Shown piece by piece: positions 29,061 through 38,048 of a stretch of 64,000 nucleotides of DNA. Numbering within the stretch: the first letter of the stretch is position 1; each line of letters opens with the position of its first letter. Source of the stretch: Maribacter luteus (GTDB lineage Bacteria; Bacteroidota; Bacteroidia; Flavobacteriales; Flavobacteriaceae); NCBI RefSeq assembly GCF_009674825.1, contig NZ_WKJH01000004.1, forward strand, positions 124,001-188,000, read 5' to 3'. Both the position numbers and the translations under genes were made by a program. Under the pieces are notes generated by a model. That model did no database searches and was not told the origin of the DNA. It saw only the letters and a list, made by a program, of their open reading frames with translations.

Positions 29061-30620
29061 ATGATCAACTTGTCCAAAGTCTTTGAGTTTTCGAATTACA
29101 AGGGTATTCCATCATATTCAGGACTTATTATTTTTTGTGCTTTATTAATTCAATCATGCGGTCAAACCAAAGAAGAAAAGGGACTTGCCCTTTACGAGAC
29201 CCGTTGTGCCGTTTGCCATATTGCACCATCAATACAATCCCTACCAAAAACAGTCTGGGAAAAAAGTGTTCTACCCGATATGGGGGCAAGGATGGGTATT
29301 CGAAACAGTGGCTATAGCCCGTACAACAGACGGCCGTTCAAAGAACAAGAGGCGATCATGAAATCGGGAATATACACCTTACCCCCAATGATCAGCAATG
29401 AAGATTGGCAATTACTGCAAGAATATATTATTCGGCAAGCACCTGATTCTCTCATAATGCCAAAAAAAGAGATTACAAATCAGGCATTAAAGGGTTTTAC
29501 CCCACGGCCCATAACCTTCGATACGTTGCCTGGGTTAATGTATACCTACCTTAATTACAGAAAAAACATAGGTAAGATTGAGCTTGCTGACATGTCGGGA
29601 AGGCTTTTAAATTTTGATTTTAAGGAAGGAAAAGTGTCTTTTATAAATCATTATAAGCGGCCAATTACAAGCTATTTTACATCCGAAGATGTGTCCTATG
29701 CCACACTGGTAGGTAAACTGGACCCTTCTGAGATTCCATCGGGCAGTATACTTATCGAAAAAGAAGGGGAATCATTCAAAATACCGGAAATTCTTCATAG
29801 ACCAGTACATACCGCGGTAAGCGACCTTAACGGAAACGGCAAGGACGAGCTTGTCGTTAGCGAATTCGGATATCTCACCGGTATGCTGAGTTTATTGAAA
29901 CAGAACGATTCCTTGGCATTCGAAAAACAAGTACTTTCCACACTTCCGGGTGTGATTAAATCCGTTGTTAAGGATATGGATGCAGATGGCAAAAAAGATA
30001 TTGTGGCGTTATTTTCCCAAGGGGATGAGAATATTACCATTTTCTACCAAGAAGATGATTTAAAATTCAAAATGGACAAAGTGATTCGTTTTAGTCCCAT
30101 TTACGGGAGTAGTTGGTTTGAATTATTGGATTATGATAATGATGGGGATGATGATATCATTACCGTAAATGGCGATAATGCGGACCTAACTTATATTCCT
30201 AAACCTTACCACGGAATGCGGATTTACATTAATGATGGTAACAATAATTTTAAAGAACAATATTTTTATCCAATGAATGGGGCGACCCGCGTGGTGTCCA
30301 GGGATTTTGATAAGGACGGGGATATAGACTTTGCGTTATTGTCAACCTTTCCGAACTATGACAATCCAAAAGAATCATCATTTGTATATTTGGAAAACAA
30401 GAATTCCACAGCATTCATTTTTGAGGATGCCACTCTTGAAGAAGCCAACTTTGCCCGATGGTTACTAATAGATGCAGGGGATGTTGACGAAGATGGGGAT
30501 GAGGATATAATACTCAGTTCGTTTTCCTATTCCTTTACTCCCGTTCCTTCTGAAAAATTAAAATTTTGGGAAGAAAAAGGTGTTGATGTATTGATACTTG
30601 AAAACAAAACAAATCCGTAG
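29061..30620 (+). CDS. lipoprotein with one c-type heme site and FG-GAP/VCBS propeller
   Basis: This is a 519-aa lipoprotein (lipobox Cys at residue 33, LLIQSC). A heme-binding CAVCH motif at residues 49-53 is followed by a small cytochrome c-like domain to about 130. From about 255 there are repeated Asp-rich calcium-type loops of FG-GAP/VCBS repeats (DLNGNGKDELVVSEFG, DMDADGKKDIVALF, DYDNDGDDDIITVNGD, DFDKDGDIDFALLS, DVDEDGDEDIILSSF). The fusion suggests a surface redox or binding protein. It overlaps or abuts the 3D-domain gene downstream and heads a plus-strand run of envelope lipoproteins. Confidence 0.85.
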   Translation: MINLSKVFEFSNYKGIPSYSGLIIFCALLIQSCGQTKEEKGLALYETRCAVCHIAPSIQSLPKTVWEKSVLPDMGARMGIRNSGYSPYNRRPFKEQEAIMKSGIYTLPPMISNEDWQLLQEYIIRQAPDSLIMPKKEITNQALKGFTPRPITFDTLPGLMYTYLNYRKNIGKIELADMSGRLLNFDFKEGKVSFINHYKRPITSYFTSEDVSYATLVGKLDPSEIPSGSILIEKEGESFKIPEILHRPVHTAVSDLNGNGKDELVVSEFGYLTGMLSLLKQNDSLAFEKQVLSTLPGVIKSVVKDMDADGKKDIVALFSQGDENITIFYQEDDLKFKMDKVIRFSPIYGSSWFELLDYDNDGDDDIITVNGDNADLTYIPKPYHGMRIYINDGNNNFKEQYFYPMNGATRVVSRDFDKDGDIDFALLSTFPNYDNPKESSFVYLENKNSTAFIFEDATLEEANFARWLLIDAGDVDEDGDEDIILSSFSYSFTPVPSEKLKFWEEKGVDVLILENKTNP

Positions 30621-30621
30621 T

Positions 30622-31053
30622 ATGGCCAACAATAGTCTCATTGGTTTGCTTCTAGTTTCTTTTATATGGGGGTGTGAAGAAGAAAAAAAAGAAGACCCTT
30701 ACATTTGGATGCCTATTGAGGTTACCGCCACCGCCTATAACTCGGTTCAGTCACAAACCAATGAAATGCCCACAGTTACTGCTTGGGGAGATACTTTGGT
30801 CCCGGGCTTAAAATCATTGGCCGTTTCGAGGGATTTAATTGCAAAGGGGTTGGATTACGGAACTATGGTACGCATCGATACCTTTCCCGATACTTTTTAC
30901 ATCAACGATAAAATGCATTCGAAATGGAATAACAGAATTGATATTTATATGGGAAACAACATTGATAAAGCCAAAGATTGGGGTAGAAGAAAGGTCATTA
31001 TCGAATATGCCATTTTAAAAGAAAAACTGGATTCTTTACCCTTGAACGATTAA
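30622..31053 (+). CDS. 3D-domain lipoprotein
   Basis: Started at the ATG at 30622, the protein is 143 aa with a lipobox FIWGC. An in-frame TTG at 30598 would add eight residues and overlap the preceding gene, and is less likely. The segment VTATAYNSVQSQTNE, then AVSRDLIAKGLDYG and YINDKMHSKWNNRIDIYMG, is the 3D domain (three conserved Asp) found in lytic-transglycosylase-like proteins with a double-psi barrel. A cell-wall role fits the amidase gene 11 bases downstream. Confidence 0.85.
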   Translation: MANNSLIGLLLVSFIWGCEEEKKEDPYIWMPIEVTATAYNSVQSQTNEMPTVTAWGDTLVPGLKSLAVSRDLIAKGLDYGTMVRIDTFPDTFYINDKMHSKWNNRIDIYMGNNIDKAKDWGRRKVIIEYAILKEKLDSLPLND

Positions 31054-31064
31054 ACCCAAGAATA

Positions 31065-31727
31065 ATGAAAAATATCATCCCTATTTTATTTCTATTAGTT
31101 CTTTCAGCATGTTCAACCACTAAGAAAATAGTGGATAAGCCCGTCATTTTCAATGATGAACGTACTGAACTAACTTTAAATTATTTAAAGGAGAGGTATG
31201 GATTGGATCAAAAAGAGCCAACGATTGTTCCGAAAATGATCGTTTTGCATTGGACGGCCATTCCTACATTCGAAAAATCATTCGATGCGTTCCATGATTC
31301 AAAATTACCGAATTGGCGCCCTGATATAGAAACCGTGAGCGGCCTCAATGTTTCAGCCCATTTTTTGGTTGATCGTGATGGGACTATTTATCGACTTTTA
31401 ACGGAAACCACTATGGGCAGACACGTAATAGGATTGAACCATTGTGCTATCGGGGTTGAGAATGTAGGTGGAACGTCAGAAACCCCATTGACCAAGGAAC
31501 AATTGAAATCGAATATTTGGTTGGTAAAATATTTGGCGGAAAAGTATGATATTGCATATGTTATTGGCCATCACGAATATACTTTGTTCGAAGGTCACGA
31601 ACTATGGTTGGAGAAAGACAAAGGATACCGAACCAAGAAAACCGATCCGGGTGAAGAATTTATGACCAAGGTTAGAAACGCAACAAAAGAGTATAAATTT
31701 AAACCGCTACCTAAAAACAGTAATTAA
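31065..31727 (+). CDS. N-acetylmuramoyl-L-alanine amidase lipoprotein (Amidase_2)
   Basis: A 220-aa lipoprotein (lipobox LSAC, Cys16) carries an amidase_2 fold: first zinc His at residue 62 in VLHWTA, then SAHFLVDRDGTIYRL, MGRHVIGLNHCAIGVENVG, and the second zinc region with GHHEY and DPGEEF. It should cleave peptide from muramic acid in peptidoglycan recycling or remodelling. It lies one base before the M14 peptidase gene and follows the 3D-domain gene closely, forming an envelope operon. Confidence 0.92.
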   Translation: MKNIIPILFLLVLSACSTTKKIVDKPVIFNDERTELTLNYLKERYGLDQKEPTIVPKMIVLHWTAIPTFEKSFDAFHDSKLPNWRPDIETVSGLNVSAHFLVDRDGTIYRLLTETTMGRHVIGLNHCAIGVENVGGTSETPLTKEQLKSNIWLVKYLAEKYDIAYVIGHHEYTLFEGHELWLEKDKGYRTKKTDPGEEFMTKVRNATKEYKFKPLPKNSN

Positions 31728-31728
31728 A

Positions 31729-33198
31729 ATGAATATGAAGTTAACCACTTTTTTCCTTTTTCTCTTTTTCATCAATACCGGATTTTCACAAGATTATGAT
31801 ATTACATCAAAACTCTATGGCACCTATGAAAAATACAAGGAAGAGAAACTGGATAAGCGCCGAATAAAACATCATGAGATACAACCTCTGATCGCTAAAC
31901 ATGCCGCCAATCCCTTATTTACCGTAACGAAGGTGGGCGAATCTATTGAAGGTCGCGATTTGAAACTGATCAGTATCGGTACCGGGGATACCAATGTATT
32001 TCTTTGGTCCCAAATGCATGGGGATGAACCTACCGCGACACAAGCTATTTTTGATATTTTCATTTTTTTGGCAAGCAATGGGTTTAAGTCTGAAAAACAG
32101 GAAATCCTAAGTAATCTCACCCTTCATTTCTTGCCTATGTTGAATCCCGATGGGGCAGAACGGTATCAACGAAGAAACCTTTTGGGGGTAGATATCAATA
32201 GGGATGCCTTACGGCTACAATCTCCTGAAAGTAAAACATTAAAAAGAGTGAGGGATAGTTTGGAAGCCGATTTCGGGTTTAACCTGCATGATCAAAGTAC
32301 ATACTACAATGCGGAACGTACTGAAAAGCCCGCGACCATTTCCTATTTGGCACCAGCGTTCAATTATGAAAAAGACATAAACGAAACCCGTGCAAATGCC
32401 ATGAAAATCATTGTATTCATGAACAATATCATACAAAAATATGCCCCTGGCCAAGTAGGGCGGTATAATGATGATTTTGAACCAAGGGCTTTTGGTGATA
32501 ACATTCAAAAATGGGGTACCAGTACTATTTTAATTGAGTCGGGCGGATATTCCAATGATGTGGAAAAACAAGAGATAAGGAAGCTTAATTATGTGTCGAT
32601 CCTTTCCGCTATTTATACGATCGCTGAAGAAAACTACAAAGAAATACCTATTGATGAATACAGTAAAATTCCTGAAAATGATCGTAAACTTTTCGATTTA
32701 AAAATAACCAATGCCACATATCACTTATTGGATAAGGCCTATAAATTAGATATCGGGATCAATCGACTTGAGGTCGATAAAAAAGAAAATACAGATTTTT
32801 GGTACAGCAGTCGAATCCTTGAACTGGGCGACTTATCAACCTATTATGGCTATAAAACCTTGGATGCGACCGATTATACCATAAAAAAAGGTAAAGTATA
32901 TCCCAACGAGTTACATAACATGGATGACATCAACCAAATCAATGCAATCGATCTCTTAAAGCAGGGATACACCTATTTGCGCGTGGCCAGGCTTCCTTTG
33001 GAAAAACTGGAATCACCTATTCCCATGAACATTATAGGAAGTACCTATAAAGTACCAGAGTTGCAATTGCAGATCGGTATTAACCCTACATTTCTGTTAG
33101 AGAAAAACGGAAAACCTGAATATGCCGTTATCAATGGTTTTCTCCTCGACTTGAATACGGGGGAGGGAGTTTTTAATAACGCGATGATCTATAGATAA
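31729..33198 (+). CDS. M14-family zinc carboxypeptidase, secreted
   Basis: A 489-aa exported enzyme has a signal peptide (1-20, ending TGFS-Q). Zinc ligands are H97 and E100 in MHGDEPT, and the third His is in FNLHDQST. The substrate-binding NPDGAERYQRRN and NRDA region is present, and the catalytic Glu is in ILIESGGY. A beta-rich C-terminal region follows. It may trim peptides, perhaps from peptidoglycan given the amidase gene next to it. It ends the plus-strand operon of 29061-33198. Confidence 0.9.
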   Translation: MNMKLTTFFLFLFFINTGFSQDYDITSKLYGTYEKYKEEKLDKRRIKHHEIQPLIAKHAANPLFTVTKVGESIEGRDLKLISIGTGDTNVFLWSQMHGDEPTATQAIFDIFIFLASNGFKSEKQEILSNLTLHFLPMLNPDGAERYQRRNLLGVDINRDALRLQSPESKTLKRVRDSLEADFGFNLHDQSTYYNAERTEKPATISYLAPAFNYEKDINETRANAMKIIVFMNNIIQKYAPGQVGRYNDDFEPRAFGDNIQKWGTSTILIESGGYSNDVEKQEIRKLNYVSILSAIYTIAEENYKEIPIDEYSKIPENDRKLFDLKITNATYHLLDKAYKLDIGINRLEVDKKENTDFWYSSRILELGDLSTYYGYKTLDATDYTIKKGKVYPNELHNMDDINQINAIDLLKQGYTYLRVARLPLEKLESPIPMNIIGSTYKVPELQLQIGINPTFLLEKNGKPEYAVINGFLLDLNTGEGVFNNAMIYR

Positions 33199-33264
33199 TC
33201 CATAAAGCCCCTAATTTGGCATTTAGTGATTTCCGCATCATCTCTAAATAGGGTTTGTGTACCA

Positions 33265-33432
33265 TCAATATCCATAACGTATGGTCATATAAGGGCCATA
33301 AGTCAATAAGACCACCAACATTGTGAGTAATGTTGAAACAATTGTGGCGAACAATAGAAGAACAAGGCTTTTATACCCTTTTGATAAATGTCCTGCCGGA
33401 CTCTCTTGAATAATTTCTTTGATTACATCCAT
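33265..33432 (-). CDS. putative 55-aa single-TM protein
   Basis: An ATG-to-TGA ORF on the minus strand encodes an amphipathic N-terminus (residues 1-22, ESPAGHLSKGYK), one strongly hydrophobic helix (about 23-45, LVLLLFATIVSTLL) and a Tyr-rich end. No family was recognised. It sits alone in a 420-base gap between the M14 gene and the terminator of the vWA lipoprotein gene. The clean helix is the main reason to believe it. Confidence 0.5.
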   Translation of the reverse strand: MDVIKEIIQESPAGHLSKGYKSLVLLLFATIVSTLLTMLVVLLTYGPYMTIRYGY

Positions 33433-33571
33433 GATTTTCAATCTTAATAGTTAACAGCATCATCATAGTCTTTAGGATGTAGGTATTCAATTAAAATGGG
33501 GTTGTTGGTTATAGAACAATCAACTTTGAAAAAACCCTACCTTAATTCGTTTGAAAATTAATGTAAATAAA

Positions 33572-33595
33572 AAAGCGTCCTGAAAAGGACGCTTT
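33572..33595 (-). terminator. rho-independent terminator of the vWA lipoprotein gene
   Basis: The hairpin AAAGCGTCC-TGAAA-AGGACGCTTT is preceded on the plus strand by an A-run, which reads as a T-run on the minus strand. It lies 24 bases past the stop of the minus-strand gene. Confidence 0.85.
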
Positions 33596-33618
33596 GAATC
33601 AAGATTATATAAATGCAT

Positions 33619-34734
33619 TTATTCACAACCTCCAGTGAAACCGTCGGCACTGAATTTGGTTTGTACTGCACCTTGTCGATTGCCATCGGTCAATTGTATT
33701 ACTAAATTGTTATCTCCACTACCATCTCTTTTTGGGCTGCAATACTCAAAAAGATAAAAGCTATTGGCCCGTTCCGAAATTTTCAAGGAAATATCGTTAA
33801 ACGTATTTTCCAATTCTTCCGCATTACCTGCAAAAACGCTATACGTCTTGCCGATATCGGATAAAATTTGCGTATCTATCTCGGCACCAAGACCAATGGT
33901 AAAGAACGAGATATTAGCACTAACATCGTTTACTTTCTTTAAAGCCGCCTCTTTGGTATATCGGGAAGCTTGATCCGTACCATCAGTGAATACAACCACC
34001 GAGGCCGCCCCGATAACCTCATTTTTTATACTCTCTTTCAATAGGTCCTCCGCAATATCGGTCGATTCAATTACCGCTCCATAAAGATCCGTTGATGGAT
34101 CATTGCTGATATCATCTGTAATGGAATCTATAGCAGCGACCAATTCCTGTTTAGAACTTGTCAAATCATTCAATAGATGTAATCCATCTTCCCCATCAAA
34201 CCAATAGATGGCCATTTTATAAGATTCCTCAGTTGTTGTAGGCATTACATTATTCACAAAACTTACCGAAGCCGTTTTCAATTCGTCTAAGCTACTGCTC
34301 AGGACACTGTTGCTTAAATCCAATACGAGTATCGTATTCGCATTGAATATCTGTGAGTTTGGTGAGATACGTGCGTATGACTCCGAGGATGAAATGGTAT
34401 TGAAACATTCATCATTACGACCTTGTTCATATATAGTGAATTGATTTGCCGTTAAGCCTGCGACAGGACTCCCATTGGTATCCGAAACTTTGAACAATAT
34501 AGAAACTTTTCCCGGTAGGGTAGTGTATTGCTCTTGAATGCTTAATATTAAATCGCTTTCTTCAAAATTTAAACAATCATCTACCGGTTCTCCTTTGCCT
34601 AGGCCGTCACCGAAATTTATATCCAGATTAACATCATCATCAGCATTACCACATGCAAAGGCCAATAAAAGAAAGGCAAAAATACTAGAATATTTAAAAA
34701 GTGATTTCATTTTCGTCATTTTGAGGTTCAACAC
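33619..34734 (-). CDS. von Willebrand factor A-domain lipoprotein
   Basis: A 371-aa product is predicted from the longest frame. Internal starts at Met6 or Met9 (MTKMKSLFK) fit the signal peptide better. A lipobox LLAFAC anchors it, and an acidic linker (NADDDVNLD) follows. A vWA domain at about 130-330 has the MIDAS motif DLSNS and later T in STDLYG and VFTDGTD. The C-terminus ends in a Cys (GGCE). It is probably a surface metal-dependent adhesion or assembly protein. It has its own terminator and is divergent from xdhC. Confidence 0.88.
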   Translation of the reverse strand: MLNLKMTKMKSLFKYSSIFAFLLLAFACGNADDDVNLDINFGDGLGKGEPVDDCLNFEESDLILSIQEQYTTLPGKVSILFKVSDTNGSPVAGLTANQFTIYEQGRNDECFNTISSSESYARISPNSQIFNANTILVLDLSNSVLSSSLDELKTASVSFVNNVMPTTTEESYKMAIYWFDGEDGLHLLNDLTSSKQELVAAIDSITDDISNDPSTDLYGAVIESTDIAEDLLKESIKNEVIGAASVVVFTDGTDQASRYTKEAALKKVNDVSANISFFTIGLGAEIDTQILSDIGKTYSVFAGNAEELENTFNDISLKISERANSFYLFEYCSPKRDGSGDNNLVIQLTDGNRQGAVQTKFSADGFTGGCE

Positions 34735-34946
34735 ACAGAACGCTCATTTGGATCATAAATTATGCCACAAAAATAAAACTTTGTTAAATCTTGTTAAAGA
34801 AAACCATGTCACGCAAATCCGTTAAATTAGAAGGGATTTAAAATCCTCATCAACATATATAAATCATCTGTTTTTCGATGCCTTTTGTAGAAAATCAGGT
34901 ACTATCGATTTTTAACCTTAAATTACAGTTGTTTTAAATTTACGGC

Positions 34947-35957
34947 ATGACCCATGAATTCAAAAATATCGTAAAAACCTATATTTCCGCGAAGGAAAAG
35001 CAACTTAAAACCGTTTTGGCAACAGTTGTGGACCTTGATGGTTCTTCTTACCGAAGACCCGGCGTTCGAATGCTCATTTTAGAAGATGGGAGGGCCGTTG
35101 GTGCAGTAAGTGGCGGATGTGTTGAAAAAGAAGTAATTCGCCAAGCCCAAAGTGTGCTGGAAAACGGTATTCCAAAAATGATGACATATGATGGTCGCTA
35201 TCGATTGGGTTGTGAAGGCCTCCTATACATTCTCATTGAACCCTTTGAACCAAATGAAGCCTTTTTGTCGGCTTTTGATCGACTCGGCCACAATAGGAAT
35301 GTATTCACCTTACAATCCTATTACACCAAGACAGAAGGCACTAATATCTCCTATGGATCAATAATGCGTACGGATAATAACGACTTTCCATTTGCTGCCA
35401 TTTTACGCCCTGTAAAAGGATTGGAGGTATTTTCCCAAAAAATGAAACCATGTTTTAAGCTTTTGATCATTGGTGCCGAACATGACGCGGTACAACTAAG
35501 TGGTTATGCCTCATTGACAGGATGGGAAGTGACCATTGTGGCACCTCCTTCAGAACAAAAAAAATTAAAGGATTTTCCTGGGGCACAGGAAATGTTATGT
35601 GTAGATGCCGACGATTTGGATATTGACGAAATAGATAACCAAACCGCCGTTCTTGTAATGACCCATAATTATGTAAAGGACCTTAAATTCCTTATACGAA
35701 TCAAGGAATCCAAACCTGCTTATATCGGTATTTTAGGACCTATGAAACGCCGGGAGAAGTTAATGGGGGAATTGATCGAGAGGTACCCGGAAATCGATGA
35801 TGCCTTTTTTGACTCTATATACGGTCCGTCAGGTCTTAACATCGGCGCAGAAACCGCACAGGAAATATGTATTGCAATTATGGCTGAAATATTGTCCGTA
35901 ACCCGCAAGCAAGAACCTATAATGCTCAAAGATAAGTTAAGTGCCATACATTGCTAG
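34947..35957 (+). CDS. XdhC/CoxI family protein
   Basis: A 336-aa protein has an N-terminal XdhC domain (TVVDLDGSSYRRPGVRM, GAVSGGCVEKEV) and a C-terminal Rossmann-like domain (LLIIGAEHDAVQLSGYASLTGWEVTIVAPP in two segments, YIGILGPMKRR). XdhC proteins help load or sulfurate molybdenum cofactor into xanthine-dehydrogenase-type enzymes. The next gene is a MocA-like transferase and overlaps its stop, supporting Mo-cofactor work. No target hydroxylase gene is present in this window. Confidence 0.9.
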   Translation: MTHEFKNIVKTYISAKEKQLKTVLATVVDLDGSSYRRPGVRMLILEDGRAVGAVSGGCVEKEVIRQAQSVLENGIPKMMTYDGRYRLGCEGLLYILIEPFEPNEAFLSAFDRLGHNRNVFTLQSYYTKTEGTNISYGSIMRTDNNDFPFAAILRPVKGLEVFSQKMKPCFKLLIIGAEHDAVQLSGYASLTGWEVTIVAPPSEQKKLKDFPGAQEMLCVDADDLDIDEIDNQTAVLVMTHNYVKDLKFLIRIKESKPAYIGILGPMKRREKLMGELIERYPEIDDAFFDSIYGPSGLNIGAETAQEICIAIMAEILSVTRKQEPIMLKDKLSAIHC

Positions 35958-36571
35958 TGGGAAAATCAACGAACATAGCCATAGTTATCTTAGCGGCAGG
36001 GGAATCTTCCCGTATGCAACAACCCAAGCAATTGTTACCATGGGGAGAGACCTCACTCTTGGGCCATGCAATAGAAACGGCCAAAACCAGCAGTGCACAT
36101 GAAATATTCGTGGTTTTGGGAGCCAATTCGGAAATGATCTTGCGGCAATCGGATCTAACCCAAATTAATGTTATTTTAAACGTTAACTGGAAAAACGGCA
36201 TGGGATCTTCGATTTCATGTGCAGTAAAAGAGATAATTCAAAACAAAAAACATTTTGACGGTTTGCTCTTTATGCTTTGCGATCAACCATTTATCGATAC
36301 AGTCTATCTTAATACGATGATCAGTACTTTCAGTGATGAATGCAATGATATCGTAGCAACGGCCTATGAAAATGGGAACGGGGTGCCTGTGCTATATGAT
36401 CAAAGGTTTATTCCAGATCTGGAAAAACTTGATGGTATTGTAGGTGCCAAGGAAATATTGTTGAAAAATACCCAAAGTACCACCAACCTAAAGCCAAAAG
36501 GAAAAGAAATTGATCTTGACACCTATGAAGATTATCTATATTACTTAAAACAATCTAAAAAATCCGTTTAG
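35951..36571 (+). CDS. molybdenum-cofactor cytidylyltransferase-like (MocA/NTP transferase)
   Basis: A nucleotidyltransferase of about 204-206 aa has the signature LAAGESSRMQQPKQLLPW, then MLCDQPFI (metal-binding Asp) and GNGVPVLYDQRF. This matches MocA-type enzymes that attach CMP to molybdopterin. No ATG is present: either TTG at 35951 or GTG at 35957 (overlapping the xdhC stop by one base) starts it, and GTG is preferred because the family's first strand begins a few residues later. It forms a pair with xdhC. Confidence 0.88.
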   Translation: MLVGKSTNIAIVILAAGESSRMQQPKQLLPWGETSLLGHAIETAKTSSAHEIFVVLGANSEMILRQSDLTQINVILNVNWKNGMGSSISCAVKEIIQNKKHFDGLLFMLCDQPFIDTVYLNTMISTFSDECNDIVATAYENGNGVPVLYDQRFIPDLEKLDGIVGAKEILLKNTQSTTNLKPKGKEIDLDTYEDYLYYLKQSKKSV

Positions 36572-36574
36572 TTT

Positions 36575-37666
36575 ATGAGAAAACAGTGCTTTTATATTTT
36601 TATGGCTTTAACCTTTACATCATTCCACATCCTTTTTGCCCAAGAAATGCAATTTGAGGAGTATAACCCCAAATCAACCTTGGTAGTACCGAAACATGAG
36701 GTAAAAAAAGCCAAATTCCCATTTATCGATGTCCATAGCCACCAGAGGGATATGTCTAAAGAAGCATTGCAATCATTGGTCAAGGATATGGATGCTATGA
36801 ACGAAGGGGTAATGGTGAATTTAAGTGGTGGTTCAGGGGAACGACTAATGGGCATGTTACAAAGCATCAAGACCAACTATCCCAATCGTTTCGCTGTTTT
36901 TGCCAATGTGGATTTTAGTGGGGTGGGGAGCGAGAATTGGTCCGAAAAAGCAGCAAAACAACTTGAAACGGATATAAAAAATGGCGCTAAAGGACTTAAA
37001 ATATTCAAAAGTCTCGGTTTACGATACAACGATATAAACGGAAAGCGTTTAGCCATAGATGACCCTAGATTAGACCCCATATGGGCCAAATGTGCCGAAA
37101 TGGGTGTGCCTGTTTTGATCCATGCTGCCGATCCCAAATCATTCTGGGATCCTATGGATGCTGATAATGAACGCTGGCTGGAATTAAAGACCCACCCTCG
37201 CAGAAAAAGGTCGAATACCGATCCTGCTCCCTGGGAGCAGATCATTAAAGAACAACATAATGTGTTCAAAAAACACCCAAACACCAATTTTATAAATGCG
37301 CATATGGGTTGGCACGCCAATGACTTAACTACACTTGCTAAGCTATTGGATGCCATGCCGAACATGTATGTGGGTATTAGCGCGGTTATTGCCGAATTAG
37401 GAAGACAACCCCAAAATGCACACGCATTTTTTCTTGCATATCAAGATCGGATACTATTTGGGAAGGATAGCTGGAAACCAGAGGAATTCCCTACCTATTT
37501 CAGGGTTTTGGAAACCAACGATGAATATTTTCCCTACTACAAGAAATATCATGCATTTTGGGCCATGTATGGTTTGAACCTACCAGATGAAGTCTTAAAG
37601 AAGTTATATTATAAAAATGCACTGAAACTTATTCCAGGATTGGATACTGAATTGTTCATGGAATAA
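36575..37666 (+). CDS. secreted amidohydrolase-family protein (Amidohydro_2-like)
   Basis: A 363-aa protein has a signal peptide (1-22, ending LFAQ). A TIM-barrel metal site is visible: DVHSHQ near residue 53, LIHAADP, NAHMGW and GKDSW, the usual order for Amidohydro_2 hydrolases and decarboxylases. It follows the mocA-like gene by three bases and may be part of the same transcript, though a secreted hydrolase and a cytosolic cofactor pathway make an odd pair. Substrate unknown. Confidence 0.85.
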   Translation: MRKQCFYIFMALTFTSFHILFAQEMQFEEYNPKSTLVVPKHEVKKAKFPFIDVHSHQRDMSKEALQSLVKDMDAMNEGVMVNLSGGSGERLMGMLQSIKTNYPNRFAVFANVDFSGVGSENWSEKAAKQLETDIKNGAKGLKIFKSLGLRYNDINGKRLAIDDPRLDPIWAKCAEMGVPVLIHAADPKSFWDPMDADNERWLELKTHPRRKRSNTDPAPWEQIIKEQHNVFKKHPNTNFINAHMGWHANDLTTLAKLLDAMPNMYVGISAVIAELGRQPQNAHAFFLAYQDRILFGKDSWKPEEFPTYFRVLETNDEYFPYYKKYHAFWAMYGLNLPDEVLKKLYYKNALKLIPGLDTELFME

Positions 37667-37684
37667 GAAGACCGTTTAATCTAC

Positions 37685-37831
37685 TTAAGATTCTTTCTGG
37701 AGTGTCTCCACTTCGGTCTGTTCTTCATATTCCTGGAAAATACCGCAAGAATAAACTTTTTTGACCAAGGGAGCTTTTTTCTTTATCTTCTTTTTAGATA
37801 AAGCTTCAATCTGTGGAGATAAATAGTTCAT
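37685..37831 (-). CDS. putative 48-aa basic/acidic small protein
   Basis: An ATG-to-TAA minus-strand ORF encodes 48 residues with a Lys-rich middle (SKKKIKKKAPLVKK), a single Cys and an acidic Glu-rich tail. There is no signal or TM and no recognised family. It is the only coding-like stretch in the 380-base gap between the amidohydrolase and the GntR regulator. Confidence 0.4.
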   Translation of the reverse strand: MNYLSPQIEALSKKKIKKKAPLVKKVYSCGIFQEYEEQTEVETLQKES

Positions 37832-38048
37832 GGTGTAACTTTTAGTGTTTATACAAAGAACGTAAGAAATGTGATTTTAATATACATTCTTAAGCAGATA
37901 TAAGATTTATTTAACAAAAATGGATTTTTAAATTAACGAACGTCTGATATTTGAAGCCATATTCCGTTAATACATTTAGTGGATTAAACCATTAATGCTC
38001 ATCGATAGATAGATATAATGAAGGGATTCTTAATAAAACAATTTCAGT

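Noticed and set aside
33444-33537. A minus-strand open stretch just before the 55-aa ORF ending in IEYLHPKDYDDAVNY.
   Set aside because: It reads like protein but has no ATG, GTG or TTG after the preceding in-frame stop, so it is at best a fragment.
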